5,235 nucleotides of DNA from an uncultured Methylobacillus sp. (GTDB lineage: Bacteria; Pseudomonadota; Gammaproteobacteria; Burkholderiales; Methylophilaceae). Where the stretch lies: NCBI GenBank assembly GCA_946478965.1, contig CAMLDQ010000102.1:1-5235 (forward strand), in the 5' to 3' direction. The notes beneath the pieces are model-generated. The model was not told where the DNA came from. It searched no databases and worked only from the letters and a program-made list of their open reading frames with translations. This document shows positions 1 to 5,235 of the stretch, piece after piece. The translations under genes and the position numbers were made by a program. Positions within the stretch are counted from its first letter, which is position 1; every line of letters starts with the position of its first letter.

Positions 1-24
1 CCCCGGATAACGGAAAATTGCAGG

Positions 25-1269
25 ATGCATCTGTTTGCCCTTGGTGTTAACCACACCACCGCCCCCGTTTCCATCCGCGAGCACGTCGCTTTTCACAGCG
101 AGAGCTTGGGGCAGGCGCTGCACGACCTGACTGCGCACCACCCCGTCAAGGAAGCCGCCATCCTTTCCACCTGCAACCGCACCGAACTCTACTGCAACAC
201 CGACGACCCGCGTGCCGCACTGGACTGGCTGGCGCAATATCACCGGCTGCAAGCGGATACGATCGAACCTTATCTTTACACCCTGAACAGCCAGGAGGCT
301 GTCAAGCATGCCTTCCGCGTCGCCGCCGGGCTCGATTCTATGGTTCTGGGCGAGCCGCAGATCCTGGGGCAGATGAAGCAGGCAGTAAAAATCGCCGAAA
401 GCGCCGGCACGCTCGGCACGCTGCTGCACAAGCTCTTCCAGAAAACCTTCGCCGTTGCCAAGGAAGTGCGCAGTACCACCGACATCGGCGCCAGCTCGGT
501 CTCCATGGCGGCGGCATCGGTCAAGCTGGCGCAGCGCATCTTCGGTGACCTGAAACCGCTCAAGGTTCTGTTCATCGGTGCCGGCGAGATGATCGAGCTA
601 TGCGCCGAGCACTTCGCGGCGCAGAAGCCCGCCTCCATCACGGTCGCCAACCGCACGCTGGAACGCGGCGCGGCTCTGGCTTCCCGTTTTGGCGGGCAGG
701 CCATGCTGCTTGCGGACTTGCCCGATCAATTGTCCGATTTCGATATCGTCGTCACCAGCACCGCCAGCCAATTACCCATTGTCGGGCTGGGCATGGTCGA
801 GCGCGCCATCAAGATTCGCAAGCACCGCCCGATGTTCATGGCCGATCTCGCCGTGCCGCGCGACATCGAAGCCGAAGTTGCCGACCTCGACGACGTATTC
901 CTGTACAGCGTGGACGATCTCGCGCAACTCGTGCAGGAAGGCATAGGCAACCGCCAGCAGGCCGCTACCGAGGCCGAAACCATCATCGACATCCGCGTCG
1001 AGAACTTCATGCACTGGCTGCAGACGCGCGATGCCGTCCCCACCATCCGCGCCCTGCGCGACCATGCCGACCGGGTGCGCCGCCACGAATTCGAAAAAGC
1101 GCTGAAACAACTCGCCAAGGGGGAAGACCCCCAGCGCGTGCTCGAAACCCTGAGCAACACCCTGACCAACAAATTCATGCATGCACCCAGCCATGCGCTC
1201 AACAATACCGCCGGCGCCGAGCGCGAGACGCTCGAAGCGCTGATCCGCCAGCTTTACCAGACCCTATGA
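25..1269 (+). CDS. hemA: Glutamyl-tRNA reductase (GluTR)
   Basis: Reduces glutamate charged on tRNA-Glu to glutamate-1-semialdehyde with NADPH, the first committed step of the C5 route to haem; it acts in the cytoplasm. The 414 residues match the family's usual length of about 415-420. Visible motifs: the N-terminal [15 protein letters not shown] block (residues 5-19), STCNRTELY (48-56) with the catalytic Cys50, [15 protein letters not shown] (102-116), the NADPH-binding segment [10 protein letters not shown] (183-192) with ANRT at 208-211, and a C-terminal helical dimerisation domain from about residue 320, including LTNKFMHAP (380-388). The start is fixed by this conserved N-terminus, although the ribosome site is poor: AGG abuts the ATG and CGGA lies 10 bases upstream. 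Only 24 bases precede the gene, so its promoter cannot be seen. The TGA stop overlaps the prfA start in ATGA (1266-1269), which suggests translational coupling. Confidence 0.98.
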   Translation: MHLFALGVNHTTAPVSIREHVAFHSESLGQALHDLTAHHPVKEAAILSTCNRTELYCNTDDPRAALDWLAQYHRLQADTIEPYLYTLNSQEAVKHAFRVAAGLDSMVLGEPQILGQMKQAVKIAESAGTLGTLLHKLFQKTFAVAKEVRSTTDIGASSVSMAAASVKLAQRIFGDLKPLKVLFIGAGEMIELCAEHFAAQKPASITVANRTLERGAALASRFGGQAMLLADLPDQLSDFDIVVTSTASQLPIVGLGMVERAIKIRKHRPMFMADLAVPRDIEAEVADLDDVFLYSVDDLAQLVQEGIGNRQQAATEAETIIDIRVENFMHWLQTRDAVPTIRALRDHADRVRRHEFEKALKQLAKGEDPQRVLETLSNTLTNKFMHAPSHALNNTAGAERETLEALIRQLYQTL

Positions 1270-2351
1270 AACCATCGATAGAAAAGAAACTCGCCCACCT
1301 GAGCGAGCGCCTGGAAGAACTCAACCTGCTGCTGTCGAGCGAGCAAGCGACGGCGGACATGGACAACTACCGCAAGCTCTCGCGCGAACATGCCGAACTG
1401 GGGCCCATCGTCGAGCAATACCAGGCCTACAAGCAGATCGTCGCCGACATCGCCGCCGCGCAAGAGATGGCCGCCGATCCGGACATGAAGGAGTTTGCCC
1501 AGGAAGAAATCGAGGCCGGCAAGCACAAGCTGGAAGCCACCGATATCGAGCTGCAAAAGCTGTTGCTGCCCAAGGATCCCAACGACGAGCGCAACATTTT
1601 CCTGGAAGTCCGCGCCGGCACCGGCGGTGACGAGTCCGCCCTGTTCGCCGGCGACCTGTTCCGCATGTATTCGCGCTATGCCGAACGCCAGCGCTGGAAA
1701 GTGGAAATCGTTTCCGCGAATGAATCGGAGCTGGGCGGCTACAAGGAAATCATCGCCCGTATCGAGGGCTTCGGCGCCTATTCCAGGCTCAAATTCGAGT
1801 CCGGCGGCCATCGCGTGCAGCGCGTGCCGGAAACCGAGACGCAGGGCCGCATCCACACCTCGGCCTGCACTGTCGCCATCATGCCGGAAGCGGATGAGAT
1901 TGCCGATGTAGAACTGAACCCGGCCGACCTGCGCATCGACACGTTCCGCGCTTCCGGTGCCGGCGGCCAGCACATCAACAAGACCGACTCGGCAGTGCGC
2001 ATCACGCACCTGCCTACCGGCATCGTCGCCGAATGCCAGGACGGGCGCTCGCAGCATTCCAACAAGGCCTCGGCGATGCGCGTGCTGGCGGCCCGCATCA
2101 AGGACATCCAGGTGCGCGAACAGCAAGCCAAGGAAGCAGCGACGCGCAAGAGCCTGGTCGGCAGCGGCGACCGCTCGGAGCGCATCCGCACCTACAACTT
2201 CCCGCAAGGCCGGGTCACCGACCACCGCATCAACCTGACGCTGTACAAGATCGACGCAATCATGCAGGGCGATCTGGACGAGTTGATCGGCGCCCTGCTG
2301 GCCGAGCATCAGGCCGAACAGCTGGCGGCACTGTCCGACGAAGCACTTTGA
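1266..2351 (+). CDS. prfA: Peptide chain release factor 1 (RF1)
   Basis: Recognises UAA and UAG in the ribosomal A site and triggers release of the finished peptide. The 361 residues are close to the 360 of the E. coli protein. Seen in order: a helical, charged N-terminal domain (about 1-100), the [17 protein letters not shown] block (114-130), the decoding tripeptide PxT as P188-E189-T190 followed by [11 protein letters not shown], and the catalytic SGAGGQ loop with G233-G234-Q235, the same numbering as E. coli. [19 protein letters not shown] follows near the C-terminus. The PxT motif and the absence of SPF (used by RF2) identify RF1. An open frame continues upstream to about 600, but the ATG at 1266 gives the family N-terminus and overlaps the hemA stop by 4 bases. 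I see no clear ribosome site, which fits coupling to hemA translation. The stop is TGA, which RF2 reads, so RF1 does not terminate its own gene. Confidence 0.98.
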   Translation: MKPSIEKKLAHLSERLEELNLLLSSEQATADMDNYRKLSREHAELGPIVEQYQAYKQIVADIAAAQEMAADPDMKEFAQEEIEAGKHKLEATDIELQKLLLPKDPNDERNIFLEVRAGTGGDESALFAGDLFRMYSRYAERQRWKVEIVSANESELGGYKEIIARIEGFGAYSRLKFESGGHRVQRVPETETQGRIHTSACTVAIMPEADEIADVELNPADLRIDTFRASGAGGQHINKTDSAVRITHLPTGIVAECQDGRSQHSNKASAMRVLAARIKDIQVREQQAKEAATRKSLVGSGDRSERIRTYNFPQGRVTDHRINLTLYKIDAIMQGDLDELIGALLAEHQAEQLAALSDEAL

Positions 2352-2352
2352 G

Positions 2353-3201
2353 GTGAACCTACAAGCACTACTCCGCGACGCGCGGCAGCAGCTGACCGAA
2401 ACGCTCGCGCTGCCTCCTGAAGAAGCCCGCGGCGAAGCGCACATTCTGCTTGGCGCGGCGCTGGGCGTGACCCGGGCATGGATGATTGCCAATGCAGAGC
2501 AAACACTCACATCCGATAAGGCCGCACAGTTCCAGACCTTGCTGCAACGGCGACTGCGCGGGGAGCCGGTCGCCTACATCCTCGGCAAGCGTGAATTTTT
2601 CGGGCTGGAATTACGCGTTGCACCGGGCGTGCTGATTCCCCGCCCCGACACCGAAACTCTGGTCGAGGCAGCACTCCGGCAGATTCCTTCCGACGCAAAC
2701 TTGCGCATTCTCGACCTCGGCACCGGCAGCGGCGCCATCGCACTGGCGATCGCCGCCCATCGCCCACATGCCGCCGTAACCGCCGTTGACCAATCCGATG
2801 CCGCACTGGCGATCGCTCGCTTTAACATGGAACAGCTGGGTATGAAAAATGTCCGGCTACTGCAGAGTGACTGGTTCGACGCACTGGGCGAAGAGTGTTT
2901 CGACCTTATCGTCAGCAACCCGCCTTACATCGCCGCTGCCGACCCGCACCTGTCGCAGGGCGACCTGCGCTTCGAGCCGGCCTCGGCGCTGGCGTCCGGC
3001 GACGAGGGCCTGGACGATATCCGGCGTATAGCCGGCTCCGCACCCGGCCATCTGATGGCCGGCGGCTGGCTGTTATTGGAACATGGGTATGACCAGGCGG
3101 CGGGGGTGGCCGACTTGCTAAGGACTCAGGGTTTCGGAGAGATCGGGCACGCCAGCGATCTGGCCGGCATCACCCGCGTTACTTTCGGCCGCAAGCCTTA
3201 G
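2353..3201 (+). CDS. prmC: Release factor glutamine N5-methyltransferase
   Basis: Transfers a methyl group from S-adenosylmethionine to the glutamine of the GGQ motif in RF1 and RF2, which raises termination efficiency. The gene was formerly called hemK, because of its place next to hemA. The 282 residues fit the family (about 275-290). Visible: an N-terminal helical substrate-binding domain (about 1-85), the [13 protein letters not shown] and LIPRPDTE segments leading into the Rossmann domain, SAM motif [10 protein letters not shown] (119-127), and the catalytic NPPY at 189-192, preceded by IVS. The start is GTG, one base after the prfA stop. It is the only reasonable start, because the family N-terminal helix begins there and no in-frame upstream start is available. 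The AGG before it is too close to serve as a normal ribosome site, so coupling to prfA is likely. The gene ends in TAG, a codon read by RF1. No glutaredoxin gene follows, unlike in many betaproteobacteria. Confidence 0.96.
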   Translation: MNLQALLRDARQQLTETLALPPEEARGEAHILLGAALGVTRAWMIANAEQTLTSDKAAQFQTLLQRRLRGEPVAYILGKREFFGLELRVAPGVLIPRPDTETLVEAALRQIPSDANLRILDLGTGSGAIALAIAAHRPHAAVTAVDQSDAALAIARFNMEQLGMKNVRLLQSDWFDALGEECFDLIVSNPPYIAAADPHLSQGDLRFEPASALASGDEGLDDIRRIAGSAPGHLMAGGWLLLEHGYDQAAGVADLLRTQGFGEIGHASDLAGITRVTFGRKP

Positions 3202-3229
3202 ACATGCGCTTGCTCGCCAAGGCCTTGGA

Positions 3230-3799
3230 TCAATGCAGGCGATGGCGCCCCGGCTCGCCGGGGATCTGCACGGAGGAAGCATCTTCTTCCGCATCGCCGG
3301 TCAGCGAAATCGACCCGCCCTTGCCCTGTTCGCGGCGGAACAGTTCGCCGATCAGTGCAGCCACTTCGTCAACGGCATCCTGCTTAAAATGGCGCAGCAA
3401 CAGCGTGGAGACATCCTCCACCATGCGGCGGCGCTGGGCATCCAGAATTGCCGCCGGGGTCGGCCCGACGAACATCAGTTGCGTTTCGTCGCGCCCATCC
3501 TCGTGATAGAGAATGACCTCAATAGCCGTCGCCGTCTCCACCAGCCGCCCCATGGCCAGCATTGCGGATTCCAGCGAAGAGAAGAAATTCTTGCCGACTT
3601 CCAGCGTACAGCACATTTCCAACGCGTAATTGCGGTCGCTGAAGGCAAAGCCCGGCTGGTCCGGTTCAAGGCTCTGCACCTCGCTCAGATGCTCGACATC
3701 GAGATAATCCAATAACGGGCGCAATGCGCCCTCCAACTGGCGCTTGCTAACGCCTTCGACCAATTCGATGTAACCGTGCACGTGGACTTCCATGCGCAT
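3230..3799 (-). CDS. Uncharacterised 189-residue protein
   Basis: I do not recognise a named function. The protein looks cytosolic: there is no signal peptide and no membrane segment. It begins with a beta-like strand containing VHVHG (residues 5-9). A mixed alpha/beta region of about 130 residues follows, with a CCTLEVGKNFF stretch (63-73), the strand AIEVILYHEDGRDETQLMFVG (92-112) and an arginine-rich helix (122-126, QRRRM). A helix then runs to about 157, followed by a hydrophilic, probably disordered tail with acidic DAEED (169-173). Reality as a gene is supported by the ribosome site AAAGGAAAT, with AGGA 7 bases before the first ATG (a second ATG two codons on would be 13 away), and by a likely promoter upstream. 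It lies 44 bases after the yrdA-like gene on the same strand, so readthrough from that gene is also possible. It converges on prmC with a 28-base gap and no clear terminator. Confidence 0.85.
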   Translation of the reverse strand: MRMEVHVHGYIELVEGVSKRQLEGALRPLLDYLDVEHLSEVQSLEPDQPGFAFSDRNYALEMCCTLEVGKNFFSSLESAMLAMGRLVETATAIEVILYHEDGRDETQLMFVGPTPAAILDAQRRRMVEDVSTLLLRHFKQDAVDEVAALIGELFRREQGKGGSISLTGDAEEDASSVQIPGEPGRHRLH

Positions 3800-3803
3800 G
3801 GGG

Positions 3804-3812
3804 ATTTCCTTT
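3804..3812 (-). promoter_or_regulatory. Ribosome binding site of the 189-residue protein
   Basis: On the - strand the bases read AAAGGAAAT, with AGGA ending 7 bases before the ATG at 3799-3797. This is the best Shine-Dalgarno match in the window, and it decides between two nearby ATG codons in favour of the first. Confidence 0.8.
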
Positions 3813-3833
3813 GCAATTTCGGGTAATTGGCAA
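3811..3833. repeat. Imperfect inverted repeat, possible operator
   Basis: TTGCAATT (3811-3818) and AATTGGCAA (3825-3833) are inverted copies separated by 6 bases, apart from one extra base in the second arm. The element lies between the -10 box and the ribosome site of the 189-residue protein gene and covers the predicted transcription start near 3826. One arm lies upstream of that start, so it would act as DNA (a repressor site) rather than as an mRNA hairpin. It is short and AT-rich, so chance is a real alternative. Confidence 0.3.
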
Positions 3834-3862
3834 TTATAGCCGACTAACCCGCCCCGTGTCCC
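3833..3862 (-). promoter_or_regulatory. Likely sigma70 promoter of the 189-residue protein gene
   Basis: On the - strand a perfect -10 box TATAAT (3838-3833) lies 18 bases downstream of GGGACA (3862-3857), which matches 4 of 6 bases of the -35 consensus. The predicted start near 3826 would give a leader of about 27 bases that includes the AAGGAA ribosome site. The -35 box lies within the last codons of the yrdA-like gene, so the downstream gene could be expressed independently of it. Confidence 0.6.
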
Positions 3863-4401
3863 AAGTAGTTGTTTTTCAGGCGAATATAATGCGCGGCCGA
3901 GTAGGCGAAATGCGCCAGTTCCTGGTCTGTCAGTGGCCGAACGCGACGCACCGGACTGCCCAGATACAGATAGCCGGATTGCAGTATCTTGCCCTCCGGT
4001 ACCAGGCTACCCGCACCGATCAGCACGCGCGGCTCGACAACCACTTTGTCCATGACAATAGCACCCATGCCGACCAGGCATTCGTCGCCGATTTCGCAGC
4101 CGTGCAGGATGACTTTATGCCCAACCGTCACTTTATTTCCAATGATCAGCGGCGCACCACCCGGATCCCAGCTCGACTTGTGGCTGACATGCAGCACGCT
4201 GCCATCCTGGATATTGCTGCCGGCACCGATGCGGATCTGGTTGACGTCACCACGGATGACCGTACCCGGCCACACGGAGACGTCATCACCCAATGACACA
4301 TCGCCAATAACGTGTGCGCCGGGATGTACATAGACACGTTCGCCCAGTTGCGGGGAAATCCCGAGGTAGGGGGCTAGCGCGGAAGGGTAAGCAGGCTGCA
4401 T
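3844..4401 (-). CDS. yrdA: Gamma-carbonic-anhydrase-like hexapeptide-repeat protein (YrdA type)
   Basis: Left-handed beta-helix protein of the gamma carbonic anhydrase superfamily; members form trimers with a metal bound between subunits. With the start at 4401 it has 185 residues, close to E. coli YrdA (184). Isoleucine/valine-rich hexapeptide repeats run from about residue 25 to 135. Metal-ligand histidines are H71 (in SVLH), H95 (TVGH) and H100 (LHGC). R50, D52 and Q65 (RGD and NIQD motifs) match active-site positions of the archaeal enzyme Cam. [14 protein letters not shown] (144-157) and a C-terminal helix are typical of YrdA. Whether YrdA proteins hydrate carbon dioxide in the cell is not settled, so activity is inference. 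In-frame ATGs at 4425 and 4455 would give 193 or 203 residues but lie at or inside the start of divergent metX. The 4401 start fits family length and the predicted promoter, though it has no ribosome site. Confidence 0.93.
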   Translation of the reverse strand: MQPAYPSALAPYLGISPQLGERVYVHPGAHVIGDVSLGDDVSVWPGTVIRGDVNQIRIGAGSNIQDGSVLHVSHKSSWDPGGAPLIIGNKVTVGHKVILHGCEIGDECLVGMGAIVMDKVVVEPRVLIGAGSLVPEGKILQSGYLYLGSPVRRVRPLTDQELAHFAYSAAHYIRLKNNYLGHGAG

Positions 4402-4408
4402 AAGGCAT

Positions 4409-4414
4409 AGTATA
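4409..4414 (-). promoter_or_regulatory. Likely -10 box of the yrdA-like gene
   Basis: On the - strand TATACT (4414-4409) matches the -10 consensus at 5 of 6 bases. The expected start is about 4402, one base before the ATG at 4401, so the mRNA would be leaderless or nearly so. The best -35-like hexamer is ATGACG, 19 bases upstream, which is weak and rather far. The box shares the TATA core with the + strand -10 box of metX. Confidence 0.45.
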
Positions 4415-4416
4415 AT
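4411..4416 (+). promoter_or_regulatory. Likely -10 box of metX
   Basis: Perfect TATAAT consensus ending 7 bases before the metX ATG, so transcription would begin at about 4423-4424, on or one base before the start codon. No convincing -35 box is present (TAAGCA, 17 bases upstream, matches 3 of 6), and there is no extended -10 TG. An activator or a second, more distant promoter inside the yrdA-like gene therefore remains possible. No room is left for a SAM riboswitch or a ribosome site. Confidence 0.55.
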
Positions 4417-4423
4417 CGCGGCC

Positions 4424-5235
4424 ATGTCCGATTCGTCATCCGTTGGTATTGTCATCCCGCAAACCGCGCATTTTTCCGAGCCGCTGGCCCTGAAATCCGG
4501 TGCTGTCCTGCCTGCCTACGATCTTGTCTACGAAACCTACGGCACGCTGAATGCCGACAAGTCGAACGCGGTACTGATCTGCCACGCGCTTTCCGGCACG
4601 CATCACGTTGCCGGCAAATACAGCGAAGACGACAAGTATCCTGGGTGGTGGGACAACATGATCGGCCCGGGCAAGCCACTGGATACCGACCGCTACTTTG
4701 TCATCGGCGTCAACAATCTGGGGGGGTGCCACGGCTCAACCGGGCCGGTGTCGGTCAATCCATCCACCGGCAAGCCTTGGGGCTCGGCCTTCCCCGTGGT
4801 CACGGTAGACGACTGGGTCGCTTCGCAGGCGCGGTTGGCCGACCGCCTCGGCATTCAGTCATTCGCCGCCATTGTCGGCGGCAGCCTGGGCGGCATGCAG
4901 GCGCTACAGTGGACACTGACTTATCCCGACCGCGTGAGGAATGCACTGGTAATCGCCGCCGCGCCCAACCTCACCGCACAGAACATGGCATTCAACGAAG
5001 TGGCGCGCCAGGCCATCATCACCGACCCGGAATTTCATGGCGGGGACTACTACGAACACGGCGTGGTGCCGCGCCGCGGCCTGCGCATCGCGCGCATGCT
5101 GGGCCACATCACCTACCTGTCGGATGACGCGATGGGCGCCAAATTCGGCCGCAAGCTGCGCTCGGGCGAGATCAGGTACAGCTTCGACGTCGAGTTCGAG
5201 ATGGAATCCTACCTGCGCTATCAGGGCGACAAGTT
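4424..5235 (+). CDS. metX: Homoserine O-acyltransferase (MetX), 3' end outside window
   Basis: Activates homoserine by transferring an acyl group from acetyl-CoA or succinyl-CoA, feeding methionine synthesis. It is an alpha/beta-hydrolase-fold enzyme. The frame stays open from the ATG at 4424 to the window edge: 270 whole codons of an expected 370-380. Visible: the N-terminal SVGIVIPQ segment, which matches the neisserial start; [31 protein letters not shown] around the oxyanion region (97-108); the nucleophile elbow GGSLGGMQ with Ser154; and R224 in [14 protein letters not shown], 70 residues after the serine, as expected for the substrate-binding arginine. The aspartate and histidine of the catalytic triad, and the position reported to set acyl-CoA preference, lie beyond the window, so acetyl versus succinyl cannot be decided; many betaproteobacterial members are annotated as succinyltransferases. 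No ribosome site precedes the start. metW commonly follows in this group, but it is not visible here. Confidence 0.95.
   Translation, partial: MSDSSSVGIVIPQTAHFSEPLALKSGAVLPAYDLVYETYGTLNADKSNAVLICHALSGTHHVAGKYSEDDKYPGWWDNMIGPGKPLDTDRYFVIGVNNLGGCHGSTGPVSVNPSTGKPWGSAFPVVTVDDWVASQARLADRLGIQSFAAIVGGSLGGMQALQWTLTYPDRVRNALVIAAAPNLTAQNMAFNEVARQAIITDPEFHGGDYYEHGVVPRRGLRIARMLGHITYLSDDAMGAKFGRKLRSGEIRYSFDVEFEMESYLRYQGDK

Noticed and set aside
600..1265. Upstream extension of the prfA reading frame
   Set aside because: This stretch lies inside hemA in another frame and translates to arginine-rich, low-complexity sequence. RF1 homology begins at the ATG at 1266.
1254..2510. 418-codon open frame on the - strand opposite prfA
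   Set aside because: It is antisense to a fully conserved RF1 gene. GC-rich codons in the sense frame commonly create long open antisense frames, and the translation shows no family I recognise.
2740..2816. 14-base direct repeat GCACTGGCGATCGC at 2740-2753 and 2803-2816, containing the octamer GCGATCGC
   Set aside because: Both copies encode the same short ALAIA peptide in the Rossmann fold of PrmC. Similar codon choice explains it, and two copies do not make a repeat family.
3217..3228. Perfect 12-base palindrome CCAAGGCCTTGG between the convergent genes, considered as a bidirectional terminator
   Set aside because: It has no loop bases and no T-run on either side, so it cannot form a proper terminator hairpin. 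It may be chance.
3248..3263. Hairpin CCCCGG-CTCG-CCGGGG near the 3' end of the 189-residue gene
   Set aside because: The 6-base stem with a 4-base loop lies inside coding sequence, and no T-run follows in either direction, so it is not an intrinsic terminator.
3811..4296. 161-codon + strand frame opposite the yrdA-like gene
   Set aside because: It is antisense to a well-conserved hexapeptide-repeat protein; its own translation has no recognisable motif and no ribosome site.
4720..4726. Run of seven G in metX, considered as a frameshift or phase-variation site
   Set aside because: The frame reads through intact into the conserved LGGCHG motif, so no frameshift is present. The run arises from adjacent CTG-GGG-GGG codons.
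4645..5127. 160-codon + strand frame inside metX
   Set aside because: It is a shadow frame with arginine- and glycine-rich translation. The real metX frame, starting at 4424, covers it with conserved motifs throughout.

Overview
The window reads as ordinary chromosomal housekeeping DNA from a GC-rich proteobacterium. I infer a betaproteobacterium: hemA-prfA-prmC is a standard order there, the MetX N-terminus resembles the neisserial enzyme, and the release factor and methyltransferase look beta/gamma-proteobacterial. A more exact placement (for example Nitrosomonadales) would be a guess. I see no mobile element, CRISPR array, tRNA or rRNA.

Positions 25-3201 hold a tight + strand operon. hemA (glutamyl-tRNA reductase, first committed step of C5 haem synthesis) overlaps prfA (peptide chain release factor 1) by 4 bases. 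prfA is followed after one base by prmC, the methyltransferase that modifies the GGQ glutamine of release factors. The target residue (Q235 of RF1) and the enzyme that modifies it are therefore encoded side by side. The operon promoter lies upstream of the window.

Positions 3230-4401 hold two - strand genes that converge on prmC with a 28-base gap. The upstream one (4401 to 3844) encodes a YrdA-type gamma-carbonic-anhydrase-like hexapeptide-repeat protein with all three metal-binding histidines. The downstream one (3799 to 3230) encodes a 189-residue protein I do not recognise. It has a good ribosome binding site and its own likely promoter in the 44-base gap and the end of the yrdA-like gene.

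From 4424 to the window edge runs the first 270 codons of metX (homoserine O-acyltransferase, methionine synthesis), cut off by the window end. It diverges from the yrdA-like gene across only 22 bases. These carry two overlapping, oppositely oriented -10 elements (TATAAT on +, TATACT on -). The predicted start points fall about one base before each ATG, which suggests a bidirectional promoter giving two leaderless or nearly leaderless mRNAs. This is the most interesting signal in the window. I found no evidence of a wholly new system.
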